Source: Thuidium tamariscinum (Eukaryota; Streptophyta; Bryopsida; Hypnales; Thuidiaceae). Taken from it: a DNA stretch of 64,000 nt. Where the stretch lies: NCBI GenBank assembly GCA_947034885.2, contig OX344752.2, positions 8,990,001-9,054,000 of the forward strand, read 5' to 3'. Position numbers and translations under genes: made by a program. The notes beneath the pieces are model-generated. The model did no database searches, had not been told where the DNA came from, and saw nothing but the letters and a program-made list of their open reading frames with translations. The number at the start of each line of letters is the position of its first letter. Position 1 is the first letter of the stretch. Shown here piece after piece: positions 10,601-22,166 of the stretch.

Positions 10601-11244
10601 GGGTAATTGGAAGAAAGGGTGATACTATTTCTTGTCACAATTGGAAAATACTTTCTTGTTGTCTGCAATAACTTTGAAGCACAGTTTCAATGAACATGAA
10701 ATTTTTAATGAACATTTATAACTTTATGGTAATAAAATTCCTTATTTTTTAGAAATTAAAATAACCATTTTAAATTTTAAATTTATTTTTTTGTTAATTT
10801 ATCATAAATTGAGGTTTAGAGGTTTACAATATGTAGGAGTTCCCAAATTTAATGACCTAGAGGTGAAGCTTTCATGGACTAATTGCATAGTAGGAAAGTA
10901 TGTCTGTACCTAAAAAAGCGTGAAAATATATTATTTTATGTCTTTCACATGAGAACAAACAACACTCCCATTGTGTGTAATTTTTGACCATTGAAGATGG
11001 TTCTTAGATCATTCTTTTGGTGAAATCTCATCACCATCAACTCTTCCCAAATGGACAATTTTAGTTCTCCTAGTTAAAAAAATGTTCTATGTTTATCCTT
11101 TCTAGAATAACTTCTTAAATGTGTAGATATGAAACATATTTTTCACTTCTTTTTTTTAATTCTATTTTTATAGTACTCATGGAGAAAAAAATGAGTAGTA
11201 TGAAAAATGCTATGCTATTTGGACGCACTTTCTTGCAATGACCC
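10601..11244. mobile_element. MITE with GGGTAATTGSAAGAAAG ends, copy 1
   Basis: The left end GGGTAATTGGAAGAAAGGGT is mirrored by the right end CACTTTCTTGCAATGACCC. The interior is collinear with 54469-55200 (for example TTGGTGAAATCTCATCA near 11020 and 54880). Non-coding, about 644 bp. Confidence 0.7.
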
Positions 11245-11479
11245 TCCGCAAGGTTATAAAAGAAACATCAATGGCTTGAGGGCCTGGCAAATTCATCATT
11301 TCTCCAGCTAGATCTTCGTTTGTTGTCCCTTCTTTTGAATTGTTCTCTCGGTCGAAGGTAGTTGATTCAAGAAATTGCACCTTCATAGTTTCTACTATTT
11401 GCGGGTGATCTCCAACTTCACAATTGGAGAAAGACATGCGTGCTTGGGTTTGTGCTCACTCTTCTGTCTCAATTTCCTC

Positions 11480-11946
11480 ATAACCATCGTTGTAGTGAAT
11501 CTTACAGTTGGACTGCAATGATCATTCGAATTCATAGCAATTAATGTCTGGCATACGCATGAGGGGAAAATTGGTTTCTAGTTCAATTCCTATGCAGGTC
11601 AGTCTCCTAGAAGATTAGATTTATCGTTGCCCATTTGCGCATGTCACATTCATTTGTAAATTTCTTAATTTCCCAGTCAATCAATAACCATCACTGCAAT
11701 GGGCTAGGCGACTAGCGACAACAAAATTTGAGTAGAAACCGTGGCATCGTCATTGGAACACTTGAGCATCAACACCATGGGTGCATTAATACTGGTTGAG
11801 TGCGTTTTTAGCTACATTGATGAACTGCTGGAAATGAAGCAGGCAGTCAATCGCATTGGAATCGTTCATTCTCAGAATTTGAGAGATAAAGTTTGCGCCG
11901 TGACTCTAATGCAGGCTTTGGATTACGTGATTTGGGACTAGGAGAC
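11480..11946 (+). repeat. 5' part of the duplicated small-membrane-protein locus, copy 1
   Basis: Collinear with 57640-58100: GTGAATCTTACAGT, then GGAAAATTGGTTTCT, CCCATTTGC, AAATTTGAG, GAGTGCGTTT and GATGAACTGCTGG. This shows that the duplication includes at least 1.5 kb upstream of the start codon, probably the promoter and 5' leader. Confidence 0.75.
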
Positions 11947-11950
11947 TTAA

Positions 11951-12873
11951 CCCCTAAAGGACTGAGGCATTTTCTGGCTTGAAAACCACTCAAAACTGCC
12001 ATGTTTGCTACTTCCTCCCAAAAAAACAAAAAAAACAATTTTATTAGAATCTAACCGTAGGATCTTGTAAATTATTTGTCTGAGATCATATGGTAAAAAT
12101 TTCATGAAGTTTGACCATACCGATTGGAAGATATTAGCATTCAAAGTTGGAAAAAAAAGTTTTTTTGAACTCTGACTTGCAATTTCAGATGACTTTGATT
12201 GCCACTTGTTGAATTTTTTTGCACTATGGACCATGAAATTAAAATTTATTATGTTGAAAATTTGAGTTGGAAATTAGGGAAAAAAATTTCAAAAAACTAC
12301 TATTTGATTTTCATTCATTAAAAAATTGTTAAGTAGAAGTAGGTCCAAGATTGAACAAAACACTAAGTTGTTAATAACTTTAAGATGGAATTGAAAAACC
12401 ATGATCCCAACGGTGAGCTTGTTCTTGCATACATCCTAAACCCTATCAAAAAAGAAAATTTGAAAAATTTGAAAAATTACATTCAAAAATGAATTCTGTA
12501 AGTTATTTTCTGAAGAAGGTGCTTAGATTGCCCGAAATTCAAGATTGTCCATAACTTTCTCATTATTAGTCCAAATAAAATGAAACAAAGCTTCAGATGT
12601 AGAAAAAAACAAAATATTCAAGAAAAAAAATAATTAATAAAAAAATAGTTTTTTTTGTGGTTTTTTTTTTCTGCCCGGCGAACTGCTTTTTGGACATAGA
12701 ATGGCATAACTTTTGCTTCCAAGCACCAATTGAAATAAAAATTATATTTTTGGAAAGCTAATCTGATTTCCTATCTTCAAAAAAAGTTTCAAAAAATAAT
12801 ATAAAAAATTCAAGTCACACAAGCCTGCCCGAAATTCCAAATGTCCCTCGAGGGGACTTCAGTCCTTTAGGGG
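11951..12873. mobile_element. TTAA-B MITE, copy 1, 923 bp
   Basis: It is flanked by TTAA at 11947-11950 and 12874-12877. The ends are CCCCTAAAGGACTGAGGC and, reversed, CCCCTAAAGGACTGAAGTCC. It is collinear throughout with 61196-62117. It interrupts the duplicated locus at a point where copy 3 (58100-58110) reads continuously, which identifies the insertion site independently of the TTAA rule. Confidence 0.9.
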
Positions 12874-13215
12874 TTAATGTAGGGGTGTCAGAGCTTCTCA
12901 TTGATTTGCACTGCTGGATTTCACAATTTCTTTCGAATTGGAGCTCTGCGCTATTTTGAACCCCAATATTTCGTCTTGCATGTGCTAGCCGCCACAAAGA
13001 GTTTTTCTAGGATTGGAACAGGGCTCAGAAGTTTCAGAACAAAAGTGCACACGATGAAAATCCAATTGAGTGGTTTCAAATTCATACAATTTAACTGGGG
13101 AGCAAGTGTTCCCTCGATTGATGCACTCTGGACGTAGTGGAAAAGGAATTCAACCAGCTGACTCTGTTCTCTTGCTTGAATTGTGTGGTACCAGGAAATT
13201 CGGTGGATTCTCGTC

Positions 13216-13665
13216 ATGGCGAGCTTTACAATCACAGAGTCAGCGGCTTCTGCGAGAGCTTTACTATCCGCTTCAAGAGAAGCTACTACATGCCATACAG
13301 CAAACTGATTAATAAAGTAAGGTGAGTACTTCATCGTCCATTTCCTAAATTCCCAAATTTTGACTTATTAGTCAGGTTTCCCTGTACAATGGGTAGCACA
13401 TCAAGTCTTACACGATCATTCATTGATTTTCAGCAGAGGAGAGCTCGCCACAGAGTGGCTCAAAATCACAGCGGTGCCGCTTCTTGTGTTTCTGAAGGGA
13501 GCTTGCGCGAGGAGCTGCGTTCAGAAATCCTCGGCATGGAGGATGCTAACCGACGACGGAGGAAGCGCACGTACTAAGGCAGCAGATTCGACATCTCGGC
13601 CCATTGACAAGAATCATGTTGCAGTAGGTGCGCATCATGGAGCTGGAACTCAAGAGCCTGTTTGA
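13216..13665 (+). pseudogene. Small single-pass membrane protein gene, copy 1, exon 1 broken
   Basis: Exon 1 starts at ATG 13216 (MASFTITESAASARALLSAS). A short insertion before the expected donor brings in TGA at 13306-13308. Exon 2 begins at about 13434 after a TTTTCAG acceptor and reads GELATEWLKITAVPLLVFLK then GACARSCVQKSSAW, the same hydrophobic segment as copies 2 and 3. Translation from the ATG ends after 30 codons, so this copy is probably non-functional. The family was not recognised. Confidence 0.7.
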
Positions 13666-14007
13666 TTTTTCTCCCTACAATGTCAATTCCAAACTTTATT
13701 TTTTATCCATCATGCATGTATACGCAAGTTGCTATTGGCTGCAGATTTGGAAGCAGGACTGGAGTTGCAATTGGCACGAGGCTGTGGCAGAGCTGAAGAC
13801 CTTAGAGTGGATTCCAGTAAACAAAGTGCTTCAGAAGCTCCCGTCACCTGTGAGAGCACCGCCTAGAACGGAGGTGTGCGTCACTGCTAACTGAGAACAA
13901 AGTATTCACGCACTACACGAGCTTCCTTTGAGGTTCCCAGTACTGTTGTAAGGGGATGCAAGCTCCGCATTGTAGTCAATAGAGATGATAGTCAGCGATA
14001 CACGAGT

Positions 14008-15194
14008 GAGGTAGGTACACCCCAAAGCGCCAGTTTTTCATACTGTATCTAGTTCCTGTTATTATGTTGTTCAGATTTTTCTTACAATCTTGTTGGTGAG
14101 TGAAAGCATGTTCCTGAATGCACTAAAGAACAGTGGATTTGGATATCGTATGCAAAAGTTATTAACAGTCAAAGTGTGTTTCTGAAAGCGCCATCTATAG
14201 TTTGGGTACATGACTGATTTTGAAAATGTATGCACGTTGTACAGGGCGCCTTAAGATCAGGTGCCATTTTGGGTGTACCTACCTTAGTACTAAACTTGGT
14301 GGTCAAGGTAGGCCAAGAGTATTTATTCTGTTTTACTTCTTGTCAGGTGCCCTGATTTGTCCAATTGGTATGTGTTACAAAATGAACTTACTAAGGTGGG
14401 TACACCCAAAAGTGCAACTGACCTTAACCCTATAATGTTGCTGTGAACAATAAGTGTCTGATGGATGACAAAGAATTCTTGCATGTAATTAAGATAAAAT
14501 TACAATTGTTCATCTTTGAAATTTTGTGCACAAAGGGGAGGTCATGAATAATAGTTTGGCCTCCAATGAATATTTTTGAATTTTTTAAAATACATGATTT
14601 GCATGGTTTCAAAAAGCATGATTTCCACTGAGACCACCTTATCATTCCAGGGTTAAAGCACTATCTTTAGTAGATATACATTTCTAAAATCATTTAGGTA
14701 CATAGATAGTAAATGGCACTTTCAAAAACAAACTTTGACCTTTAATAACTTTTGCATATTGTGTCCAAATGTTGCATTCTTTAGTGTGTTAGAATGTGCT
14801 TTCACTTGCCAACAAGACTATATAAAAATCTAAACAACTTAAAACATAAGAGGATTTTTCAGGGCTTCAGGAAACCGTTTCAGCCCTGTTCCCCTGTCTG
14901 CGAACGCGTCAGATAAAATAATAATAAAATAATAATAAAATAAATAAATAAATAAAATTTATATTAAAAATTTATTAAAAATTTTAAAAATTTATTAAAA
15001 AATAATATTAAAATATTAATTAAATATGATTATCTGATGTGGCAGCGTCTTGGCCACATCAGATCGCCTCAGTGGCAGCATTCAGAGAGTTCCCATGGCC
15101 TGATAACTCACGGTCTTCCAGAGTAGCTAAAAATCCTCTTATGATAGTTACTAGGCACAATACCAATTTTGGCACTTTTGGGTGTATCCACCTT
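14008..15194. mobile_element. Foldback element with about 30-bp ends and long inner arms
   Basis: The outer ends GAGGTAGGTACACCCCAAAG (14008) and, reversed from 15194, AAGGTGGATACACCCAAAAG are similar. Inside, 14069-14200 and 14701-14836 are inverted copies about 130 bp long (TGCAAAAGTTATTAACAGTC against its complement). The motif GGTGGGTACACCC also occurs internally at 14395. It is non-coding and hosts a nested MITE at 14845-15143. Confidence 0.7.
14845..15143. mobile_element. 299-bp MITE with perfect 15-bp inverted ends
   Basis: CATAAGAGGATTTTT at 14845 is perfectly mirrored by AAAAATCCTCTTATG ending at 15143. The core is an extreme AT tract (14915-15030). Sub-end words (GTTCCC, GATGTGG, GGCCACATCAGATC) resemble 46500-46720, suggesting a small family. 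Confidence 0.65.
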
Positions 15195-15545
15195 AATGGG
15201 TATAGTTTTTATGGGAGTGGGATGTTTTTAGCCATTGTATGTATTCTAATGATGTTCATATTGGTGAGTTTTCACAAATATCATTAGTGAAAATCTTTCC
15301 CTCTTGAGAATGATAGTCAATGGTATACAAGTAGTACCAAAACTTGGTGGTTAAGGTAGGCCAAAGTGCATTTCTACTATTTAAATTCTTATAAGGTGCA
15401 TTGACTTGTCCTATTAGTGTATATTATAAAATGAATTTATTTAGGATATAGTTTTGATGGGAGTGGGATGTTTTTAGCCATTGTATGTATTTTAGTGCTA
15501 TTCATATTGGTGAGTTTTCACAAATATCATTTGGTGGAAATCTTC
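15180..15545. repeat. Direct repeat, period about 255 bp
   Basis: GGGAGTGGGATGTTTTTAGC followed by the same 70 bases (CATTGTATGTATT, CATATTGGTGAGTTTTCACA) occurs near 15213 and 15460. Confidence 0.8.
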
Positions 15546-16164
15546 CGCTTATATGTCAATTCATGTCATAACAAGCTATAATAAAAAAAATCAATACAAT
15601 CAATACATTCAATAGTCTAGAATAGATGTAGCAATAGTTGCATAACTGCATAGTTGCATAGTTAGTGAAGCAATTGTAATTGAAATTGTTTGATTGAATA
15701 TAAATAGAACATGATTTCTATTTTTTAATTCCCTATTGTTGTTTTGGATTTTGTTCAAAGTCAAAAGGAGATTCGTAATTCTTAATCATGCATTTTTGTA
15801 CACCTAAAGCATAAGCTATGAATTTTCAAAATCGTTAGACTAGTACTGTACATGCTATGAAAGGAAGTGATGCATTTTGAAGAAGAATTTGAAGGGATTG
15901 ATTTTGCAAACATATTTAAATTTGTAGGTATTCATTTCTACAAGAATTTTTATGATTTATATGTAAGTCATGAGGAAGTTGGTACATAATCAATTTCTAT
16001 TGAATTCAAAGAATGCACATAGTCATACACTGATGCTCTCTAATTGGTGGCCTCCCCGCACTATTGATGTGGAGACGAGATATTCTTCATGAACCTATGG
16101 AAGTACAAAGAGAAAGTGGCAACGGGTAAGATTAGTGATTTGTTGGGGAATCACAAATTCTACT
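15546..16164. other. Intergenic, nothing recognised
   Basis: AT-rich DNA up to the left TTAA of the piggyBac element. Confidence 0.5.
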
Positions 16165-16535
16165 TTAACCCCTAAGCGACGCGGACGCCATTTTGTAGCG
16201 TTCAGATGAAGGAAAACAGCCAAGGGCAACAGTGAATGCAGGTTTTTCATCCATCGGTTACTTCAGTAGCTGGGAGCGTGGGTTGGGAACGTAATGGAGG
16301 GCCCAGCGCAGTCAAGCAATAATTTCAGGCTCAGATGTATTGATTTCTGCCATGAAAACGGGAGTGCTTCTTCGTACAAGACGGGCTGCTAGCCTGACCG
16401 ACTACAGTGCGCATGACATTTTTTAGATATTCTGATACTAGTGACCGAGTTGACCGTTGTCGGGTAGAGAGGAACGCACTTAGGGAACACGCGGGGTGCC
16501 TGGCTGCAAGTCGTTGAGTCAGTGACAGGTAATGT

Positions 16536-18470
16536 TGAAAACTTGAATCTTCACTCGATCTTCACTTCAATCTTCACTTCAATCTTCCATAGGCCTATCC
16601 TGTGGTGGCTCTATGGGGCCAAGGGTAAGGGTGTGTAATAAGAAACAAGGCTTCGGACGGGTAAAACGGGACGGCCAACACGAGTGACCGTCCGGATGAT
16701 GGGCCCCTAAACTTCAAACCCACGATGACCAGGAAGCGCCTTTCATCAATGGGAACAACATAAAAGATCGACCATGTGGGCCATTAACCCCACTTCGTCG
16801 CCACAAACACAGAACGGGGCTAATAACTATCATAAAAATGACTCCATAGCCCGCAACCAAGTTTACGATGCAAAAATTGAAATAACAACTAGCCTCCAAA
16901 ATCGGCTGGGAAAAACAAGAAAATCTCAACGAGCCTCCAAAACCGGCTAGGAAAAACAAGCCACAAGCCACACACACGAATCTTCAATCTTCTCCCCCCT
17001 TGAGTCCCAAATCTTCAACCTTGAGTCTTGAAAACTTCTTTTACTTTCAAACTTGAAGAAATCTTAACAAGAACTAAGTAAAACTAAGTTCCATACAAGC
17101 TGCGACCTTCCATCCACTGTCACAGGTGCTCTAGGAACTCAAATGCTAAGTGCTTTAGCAATTTAGAAAGCTAAGAGCATAAACTAATCACTCACAAAAT
17201 TTGAGCCTATTCTAAGATACTGTCCAAAAGTTATATGAGAGCAAAGTTGAGGTCCTCCTCCTTCTTTTTAAACAATCACTGCCTCTTTAAATCTCAATAA
17301 CTTTTGATTTAAAACTTCAAATACTAAGTGTGAGAGCAATTTAGAAAGCTCTCAATAATATCTATAACTTGTGAAAATATCACAATGATCTAAGATACTG
17401 TCTAAAAGTTATGAAAGGTAGAGTCTCGGCCTTCTCAAATAAGAAGGTATGAAATTCCCCAACCTTTGATACTACATAACTTTTGCATCACAACTCCAAT
17501 TCATACAAATAAACTCAATCTGGAAAGATAAAATGATGATCTATCACGTCTCAAAGTTTCAATTCCATAAAATAAACTGACCAAAAGTTGTGGGCGTTGA
17601 AGATACGGCCTCCCTCCTTCAAGTCCGAACTCCACTCCAAAGTTTGTCACCTCATAACTTTTTGATAAAAACTCTAAACGGTAAGTGTCATATTTTTTTA
17701 GAAAGATACACACAAGAACAATACACCCTCAAGATCTCAAGTCAAACAAACAAGTAATGCAAAAGTTATAGCTTGTTGAAGCCTCTACCCTCTCAATAGA
17801 GATCCTTGGGTCTTCACAATTTCAAACTCTCATAACTTTTGACTCTCAACTCCAAATTCAACTTGTGAACACTCTTTGGAAAGCTCTAAACACAAGGAAT
17901 GTCATGACAAAATTTCATTACTCAATTCTTCATGCTCAATGAGCTACATCAACCCGAAATTCGGCCAAAACTCTCCAAAACATACACACACTTCTCTCTC
18001 TCTACCCATCAACTAACCAAAAAACTCCCCTTGAAAAACTCTCCAAACTCCTCTAAGAGGAGGAAGAAGATCACTCATCAACCCTAAGTTAAGTGGGAGA
18101 TGCCCAAATGGATCTCCAAACAACTATTGGCCAAAGGAAAAGAACAAGAACATAAGTTCAAGTTTACTCTCCAAAGCCAATGAAATTCAAGATCAAACTA
18201 AAAAATAAACTAATTCTAACTCATAATCTTATCTTCTAAACATACGGATAAAATTTAAGATTAAAATGAGATATTAAACTTCAACTAAACTAAATGGAGG
18301 TAAAAACTAAAGTCAAAGAAGAATTCTAAGACTCTAAATCTCATGACTTCATAAAAACCCTCCAGTTCAACATTTTAGTGTTGAACTTCAAACTAGAACT
18401 TGAATTCTAAAATCTAATTTAAATACAAAATGCGTATACATTTTAAATAGTGTACATATTTACATCACGA
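16536..18470 (-). mobile_element. LTR-retrotransposon remnant (3' end) nested in piggyBac
   Basis: On the minus strand, 16986-16536 begins TGAAGATTCGTG and ends GTTTTCA, as an LTR would. It is preceded by a polypurine tract (AAGGGGGGAGAAG at about 17000-16987), as at a 3' LTR. The upstream part holds tandem repeats (17140-17960). No gag or pol is visible, and the far boundary near 18470 is approximate. The remnant is 5'-truncated. Confidence 0.55.
17140..17960. repeat. Degenerate tandem repeat, about 175-180 bp, five units
   Basis: Units begin near 17145, 17320, 17500, 17680 and 17850. Each carries AACTCMAAAT, TTTAGAAAG or GGAAAG-CT, a CAAAAGTTAT-like word and closes with CATAACTTTTG. The same vocabulary (AAAGCTCT, AAGTTAT) appears in the 146-bp repeats at 51-342. 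Confidence 0.7.
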
Positions 18471-19520
18471 CACCGTGCTAGCATATTCGGATGTTCCGGG
18501 CTACGCAATACTGGAAGTGGTTTAAAAACGTCATCCACTGGTTTGTATGACGTCACTAGTTTTGAGAAGTAACAGTTGTGATTTCTTGGCGGTGGTTTGG
18601 CCATAGTAACATTTCAATTTTTTATGAACCTAGCGGACCGCTTCCATGGGCACTTGCAGTACACAAAAATCTTTAGCAACATTGAAGACTAGCAATGCAA
18701 AGCGGCGACGTTGAAGCGATCGCGTACTACAAGGAAAGATCAGGTGGCGAAGGACACGGCAGCCTTTTCAACATGCACACTCACAGGTCGGGAACTGAAA
18801 ATCAATTGCTGTAATCATGTTGCTCCGGAGCACGCAAAAGAAATTTGCTCACCTTCCAAAACCTCGACCACATCCTGCGTAGAGTGATCGGGAGGTTGGG
18901 ATTATTGCCGCTCAGTTGGTTATTCGTCAGAATGCAAAGAAATGGCAGAAAAGTCTCCTAATGTCAATGCTTGATGAAGACTACTTGATGTCCCTTCCCA
19001 AATTGCCAAGTGATTAATCAGGTCCATTTTACTTTGATCGTAGTCCCAGAATTTGCGCTCACTTTGGTGCTCCTGGGCCGCTGAAGTATTGGACTAGCTT
19101 AAGATAAGACCTGCAGGACATCCTCACGGATTCTCAGCGGATGTCTACGCAGCTTTGAAGAATTGCATCTTCCCATTTCTAAAAACCAAAAGAGAATTCC
19201 GTCATGAGACTGAAGAATCTAGCGAGACGGCGATGCCACTTGCTGACGAGGACTTCGCCTTCACTTCGGAATTCACAGTCGCTGACACCACAAATTGGGA
19301 GCGAAGATGCGGAGATTAGGACGAAACAACAAAGGTCGCTAGAGATTTGGTCGGGAGAAGTAGCGACCGATCTGCGGGGAAGAGGCTCAGAGCAGAGGTC
19401 GATGGAATCAACCCCAGCACGACTGCACGAGGTGACGACGCTGCCCATCTAAAACGGTTGCATGGGCCGTGGACGCATTAGAGCGAGCCAACGGAGCTAG
19501 AGGGCTGCTTCACCTCAAAT

Positions 19521-22166
19521 GTGGTGGCAACACTCCCTCCAACACATCCGGATTCTGACCAGGTGAGAATTTCTGCATGCACCCATGACAACCTGCAATT
19601 CCGTAGGTCAAGTGAGGTAGAAGTTGTACCGGTTCGTAAAGAAATTGACCATGACAATTCAGAGGACAGTCATGATGGAATAGAGCTTTGGAGTGAGGCA
19701 CATGTCATTGGGGAGAGAGTTGATGCGTCCACAAAACACAAATACTTGCGTCTCCAATTCATCTCTAGAGAGGTGGCGGAAGTGTGCGCTGGTTCAGTGC
19801 ACCAACTACAGCTCCGTCGATGTCATCAGCGTCAAGTGCCGCACGATGAAATGGATCCCACTACGGTAGGACCTTCCCGATCCACAACAACTCATGTCCG
19901 ATTATTCGAGGACGAGGTCATGCCTGTCGATGGACATTCGTCTTCAGGAGATGCTTTCTTCAATGCTCTACATGCAGATGCATCCGCTTCAAATTCTTCT
20001 ACGTCTTGTCCTATGGAGAGGCGAGAAGAAACCACATTGATGACCGCTCCTGAGGACACGCTTTTGCGCCACATTCCAATGTCGACAGACTCCTAGCTGA
20101 CCATGTCGGAGTCGAAATACCAAGCGGCCGGAAAGCCAAAGTCACATCTGCCAAGTGGAGCTAGTTCCCAACAACAATGCACTACTACTGCTGTTCAAAC
20201 ACATCGGGGTCTGCATCCCATTGGAGAGGCTCCGACATCTTCTTCTCATGATGGGCCTGCTACCCGACGACGAAGGCGAGCCATCAGGGAGGAAAAACGA
20301 CCGTTACTTCAAAATGTCGACTTGTTGCCTGCAAATGCGAGGGAAGAGGAGGCAGCACAATTGTGGCCTTTAAGGCATGCTGACGTACCTGGCAGCGGTA
20401 ATGCGGCTTTAGATGGTGATAATGGTAATAGTGTAGACTTCAGTTCTGACTCCTAGTACCATGAGCCCAAGAAGGAGGGAAAGCGCAAGCGGAATTCAAA
20501 AAAACCCGCAGGCGTCGAAAACCGTTAGGATGCCACTGACAAGCGCAAGGTAGCTGCAGTAGTACAGGAGTTGTTGCTCCGTCGATTCGCCTCGGAAACC
20601 TGGTTGCCAGATGAGCCATGTTACAGAGCACCACTTGTGGCTTTCACTGGCGGCACAGTAGGGTGTACATATCCTTATAGCCGCCTGCCCTCAGTGATTG
20701 GCATCTTTGAGCGATTTTGGTCTTTCAAAATGCAGGAGCGCATTGTTCGTGAAACAAATCTATATGCATTTGAAGTAATTAGTAAGGACGGACAGACTAG
20801 AGGTGGCATAAAGTGGTCTCCCTTGACTTTATGAGAGTTTCGAGCGTACTTGGCAATTTCCATATATATGGGTATAAAATGAGTGCCAAACCGTCGACTG
20901 TATTGGGCGAAGGAGGACGGGCTGTTCCATTGCACTGTCATTTTGTAGATACTGAAGCGGGAGAGATATGAGCGCATCACATGATGTCTTCACGTCGCTA
21001 CTGCACCTGCACATGTCCAAGATCGTGAGAGTCCTACGTACAATAAATTGCACAAGGTCCGCTGGCTTGTAGACAAGACATGCACCAAATTCAAAGAAAT
21101 GTGGAATTCAAATCAGCAAGTGACGGTTGATGAAAGTATGGTTATGTATAAGGGGAAATACTCCCCGATACGGCAATACATGCCGAACAAACCTGTGAGA
21201 TTTGGCTTACAGGTGTGGTGTGCCGCTGATGCGTTGTCCAAGTACGTATGGAACTTCCAGATATATTGTGGGCGGCTTGGCAATCCCCATGACGAAGATG
21301 GAAGTGAAAACGATGAATTAGACAGTGCACTCACCTTTCCAGAGTGCGCAGGCAAAGGTGAAGGACTGCAAGGTCGACATGTTGTCAAGGAGCTCCTCCT
21401 GGATCTTCAACACCGAGGGCACATATTGACCACAGACAACTTCTTTACTTCTGTGCCACTTTTCTTAGACTTGTTGGACGGAGGTATTATGGCGACGGGC
21501 ACATTGCGTGCCAATCAGAAGTACGTGCCAAAGCATCTCTTCGCTAAAGATGTGACTAAAAAAGAAAGTTACGGATGGTCGAACTACCACATGCACCAGG
21601 AACGGAAGATATGCTGCTCAGTATGGAAGGATCGTATTGCTGTAGTGCTACTGTCCACCCACGCCGAGGCTGTTCCTCAAGTAGATACTAAACCTTTTGT
21701 GTGGCAAAAAATCAATGGCAAACGGAAGAAAGTCAAGACCACACCCATGCACTTGCAATACACTAAAAAAAGGCGTGGCGTGGATACGGCTGATCAGTTG
21801 AGAGGAATGTATTCATGTCTGTCACGTAGTCACAAGTGGTGGCATTGATTGTTCTCATACCTACTTGACACTAGTATGACAAATGCTTGGATTCTGCATT
21901 CAGATTTGAGTTTCCGTTTTTTCGAAGAACCTATGACGCATTTGAATTTCCAAATGCAGTTGGCGAGGGAGCTGGTGGCTAAGTGGAAGGGCCGCACGCA
22001 TGGCTTCTCAGTGTTGTCACCGCACCATCCTGCACCGCACGGTGTGAAGAGTATGGGTACCAAGCGAGGAAATTGTCGTGTCTGTCGAAGAAGAACGAAT
22101 CAAGCCTGTCCAGGCTGCGGTGGCCACATCTACCGGAATCCATGTTACTGGGACACACATTGGTAG
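19521..22166 (+). pseudogene. piggyBac transposase (DDE_Tnp_1_7 type), eight in-frame stops
   Basis: A single frame runs for about 880 codons, interrupted by TAG at 20094, 20454, 20526 and 20946 and TGA at 20832, 20880, 20982 and 21846; I see no frameshift in the core. Expected features are in order: acidic N-terminal part, basic NLS-like PKKEGKRKRNSKKP (about 20470), conserved start of the core (PYSRLPSVIGIFERFW, about 20675), catalytic Asp codons at 21129 (VDESMVMYKG) and 21435 (TTDNFFTS), and VDTADQLRGMYSC at about 21780. The C-terminal cysteine-rich zinc-binding region (CRVCRRR, CPGCGG, PCYWDTHW) spans 22070-22166. Family members are about 550-700 aa, so the true start is probably inside this frame. 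All eight stops could be C-to-T changes of CAG or CGA. Confidence 0.9.

Noticed and set aside
16536-18470. Complete LTR retrotransposon
   Set aside because: Only one LTR-like segment and a polypurine tract are visible, with no gag, pol or second LTR.
19179-19452. Overlapping frames on both strands in front of the piggyBac gene
   Set aside because: They overlap each other almost completely and lie out of frame with the transposase; they show no family features.
20832-21848. TGA codons in the piggyBac frame as selenocysteine or recoded codons
   Set aside because: Both TAG and TGA occur, they are not conserved catalytic positions, and decay of CAG and CGA explains them all.
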